Below, piece by piece: positions 62,086-64,000 of a stretch of 64,000 nucleotides of DNA. Origin of the DNA: Citrobacter enshiensis (GTDB lineage Bacteria; Pseudomonadota; Gammaproteobacteria; Enterobacterales; Enterobacteriaceae). The notes under the pieces were generated by a model that was not told where the DNA came from, made no database searches, and saw nothing but the letters and a program-made list of their open reading frames with translations. Numbering within the stretch: the first letter of the stretch is position 1; each line of letters begins with the position of its first letter. The stretch spans positions 682,001-746,000 of the forward strand of contig NZ_CP119862.1 in assembly GCF_029338175.1 (NCBI RefSeq). The letters are read 5' to 3'. The position numbers and the translations under genes were made by a program.

Positions 62086-63342
62086 TTAATGTGTCACGGG
62101 CTGAGAGCCTGTTGGCGTGCGGACGTGTTTGTATTTAAACAGGGCGACGAACGCGAAAGCCAGAATCAGAGAGTAGCCGGCGAAAATCAGCCACACGGTT
62201 TGCCAGTCGGTAATACCGTTCAGTGTGTAATGCTCAACCACTTTCCCGCTGACCACACCTCCCAGGATGCAACCGAAACCGTTGGTCATCATCAGGAACA
62301 TACCCTGCGCACTGGCGCGGATTTCAGGGCGAACTTCTTTTTCAACAAACACTGAACCGGAGATGTTGAAGAAGTCGAAGGCGCAGCCGTAAACAATCAT
62401 CGACAGAACCAGCAGCACGGTACCGAACGGCGTCGGGTCGCCATACGCGAACAGACCGAAGCGCAGCATCCACGCCACAATACTGATAAGCATAACGTTC
62501 TTAATGCCGTAGCGGCTCAGGAAGAACGGGATCGTCAGGATAAACAGAGTTTCGGAGATCTGAGAAATCGACATCATCACCGAGGCGTGCTGCACGATAA
62601 AGCTGCTGGCAAACAGCGGGTCTTTATCGAAGCTGTGCAGGAAGGTGTTCCCGAACATGTTGGTGATTTGCAGTTCAGCGCCCAGCATCATTGAGAAGAT
62701 GAAGAAGATCGCCATACGCTTGTTTTTAAACAGCGCGAAGGCATCCAGACCCAGCATTGATGTCCAGCTCTGGTTTTTCTGCTGGTTGGCTACCGGAATA
62801 TGCGGCAGCGTCAGGGTGAACAGCGCCAGAACAACGGAGAGGACGGCACCGATGTACAGCTGCATATGGCTCAGTTCGAAGCCGGAGAAGCTCACACCCC
62901 ACATGGCAAAGATAAAGCCGATGGTGCCCCAGATACGGATTGGCGGGAAGTCGGTCACAATGTCCATCCCCGCAGACTGCAAACGGTAGTAGGAGATGGT
63001 ATTGATCAGGCCCAACGTCGGCATATAGGCCAACGAGTTAAGGAGGATCACGAAGAACATTGCGCCCGGCGTGGTCACCTCCGCCGCCATAAACAGCGTT
63101 GCGGCGCCAAGCAGATGGCAAATGGCATACACCCATTTCGCACTTAACCATTTGTCCGCCACAATCCCTAACAGCGTAGGCATCAGGACGGCGGCGATCC
63201 CCAGAGAGCTATAAACAGCACCGATGGAGGCACCGTCAAACTTAAGGGTGACAAACATATACGAGCCGAGGGTCGTGAGCCAGCTTCCCCACAGGCAGAA
63301 CTGCAGAAAGGAGAGGACTTTCAACTGCAGCTTAAGATTCAT
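62086..63342 (-). CDS. nupG: Nucleoside:H+ symporter NupG
   Basis: The product is 418 residues from ATG 63342 (AGGAA upstream), equal to E. coli NupG; a longer frame to 63402 lacks support. It is a twelve-helix MFS protein (MNLKLQLKVLSFLQFCLWGSWLTTLGSYM...RIWGTIGFIFAMWG) that imports purine and pyrimidine nucleosides. It is a second nucleoside porter in the window, unrelated to the CNT protein at 494. Confidence 0.97.
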   Translation of the reverse strand: MNLKLQLKVLSFLQFCLWGSWLTTLGSYMFVTLKFDGASIGAVYSSLGIAAVLMPTLLGIVADKWLSAKWVYAICHLLGAATLFMAAEVTTPGAMFFVILLNSLAYMPTLGLINTISYYRLQSAGMDIVTDFPPIRIWGTIGFIFAMWGVSFSGFELSHMQLYIGAVLSVVLALFTLTLPHIPVANQQKNQSWTSMLGLDAFALFKNKRMAIFFIFSMMLGAELQITNMFGNTFLHSFDKDPLFASSFIVQHASVMMSISQISETLFILTIPFFLSRYGIKNVMLISIVAWMLRFGLFAYGDPTPFGTVLLVLSMIVYGCAFDFFNISGSVFVEKEVRPEIRASAQGMFLMMTNGFGCILGGVVSGKVVEHYTLNGITDWQTVWLIFAGYSLILAFAFVALFKYKHVRTPTGSQPVTH

Positions 63343-63444
63343 GTTAATTTCCTCACACCGTAATGCGGATGAATGTTTTAAAAGGCACATTTGCCGTTGC
63401 AATATGATGTGATTCTATCAACGACAGACCTTTGTTTTTTGTTA

Positions 63445-63464
63445 CCTGTGACAAATATTTGCAA
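63445..63464. promoter_or_regulatory. Candidate CRP site upstream of nupG
   Basis: TGTGACAAATATTTGCAA contains a full TGTGA half site and a degraded second half. nupG is CRP/CytR controlled in E. coli, and this lies about 105 bases before the start. Confidence 0.4.
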
Positions 63465-63514
63465 ACATTTTCCTATTGCAAAGCAAAAGGGTGATGGAGT
63501 TAACACTTTTATGT

Positions 63515-63545
63515 CCCGCCCTCGTGGTTTACGGAGGGCGGGAGG
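63515..63545 (-). terminator. GC-rich hairpin after mltC
   Basis: CCCGCCCTC and GAGGGCGGG are perfect reverse complements around a short loop, 15-45 bases past the mltC stop. There is no T-run directly after it on the minus strand, so termination strength is uncertain. Confidence 0.5.
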
Positions 63546-63559
63546 GGACGCAGGGGGGA

Positions 63560-64000
<441 letters not shown>

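Overview
This is a chromosomal window from an enteric gammaproteobacterium (Enterobacteriaceae, Salmonella/Citrobacter/Escherichia group). The conserved genes run in the order known from E. coli K-12: parE, ygiN-mdaB-qseCB-ygiW-ygiS-parC-plsC-ftsP-ygiQ, dkgA-yqhD-yqhC-yghB-metC-exbBD, yghZ-yghX-yghW-hybOABCDEFG, yghU/gss, tRNA-Phe, yqgA, speC, nupG, mltC. The accessory content differs from K-12: a nucleoside operon, a GH88/DUF2264 operon, a SLC13-type transporter in place of yqhGH, no mqsRA, and an extra chemoreceptor. A Citrobacter-like genome fits best, but this cannot be proved from the window.

Layout. 1-436 is the 3' end of parE. 494-4688 (minus strand) is a compact nucleoside-use operon: DeoR-type HTH fused to a ribokinase-like kinase, Tsx-like porin, nucleoside hydrolase and CNT nucleoside symporter. 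5136-10469 is a divergent carbohydrate locus: AraC regulator, DUF2264 protein, LacY-type sugar symporter and GH88 unsaturated glucuronyl hydrolase. 10495-11820 is a decayed IS481-family element that split a REP repeat and left a 4-bp target duplication. 11903-24409 is conserved core: quinone enzymes, QseBC, topoisomerase IV subunit A, PlsC, FtsP and YgiQ. 24512-32786 holds a DASS transporter, aldehyde reductases with their regulator, MetC and ExbBD. 32923-34350 holds three unrecognised genes between REP elements. 34442-38744 holds YghZ, YghX, a chemoreceptor with a sigma-28-type promoter, and YghW. 38933-45493 is the complete hydrogenase-2 operon. 45571-47315 encodes two metal/oxyanion-type binding proteins. 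47405-50368 is the glutathione / glutathionylspermidine pair yghU/gss. 50990-58529 is a low-GC accessory zone: a curlin-repeat protein, a small secreted protein, an LRAT-domain protein, a dnaB fragment, a large inverse autotransporter and an internally deleted IS3-family element. It lies beside tRNA-Phe, and a 17-bp copy of the tRNA 3' end marks the far boundary of an old island. 58763-64000 returns to core genes.

The most interesting signal is a pair of long palindromes with identical 11-6-11 geometry and ModE-like half sites (ATCGCTATATA / TATATAGCGAT). One (38418-38445) lies over the yghW promoter just ahead of the hydrogenase operon. The other (45528-45555) lies over the promoter of the two binding-protein genes just after that operon. 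One binding protein has the TroA/BtuF-type fold that includes MolA-like molybdate/tungstate binders; the other is ModA-like but has no signal peptide. Together they suggest an undescribed molybdate/tungstate-responsive module bracketing hydrogenase-2.
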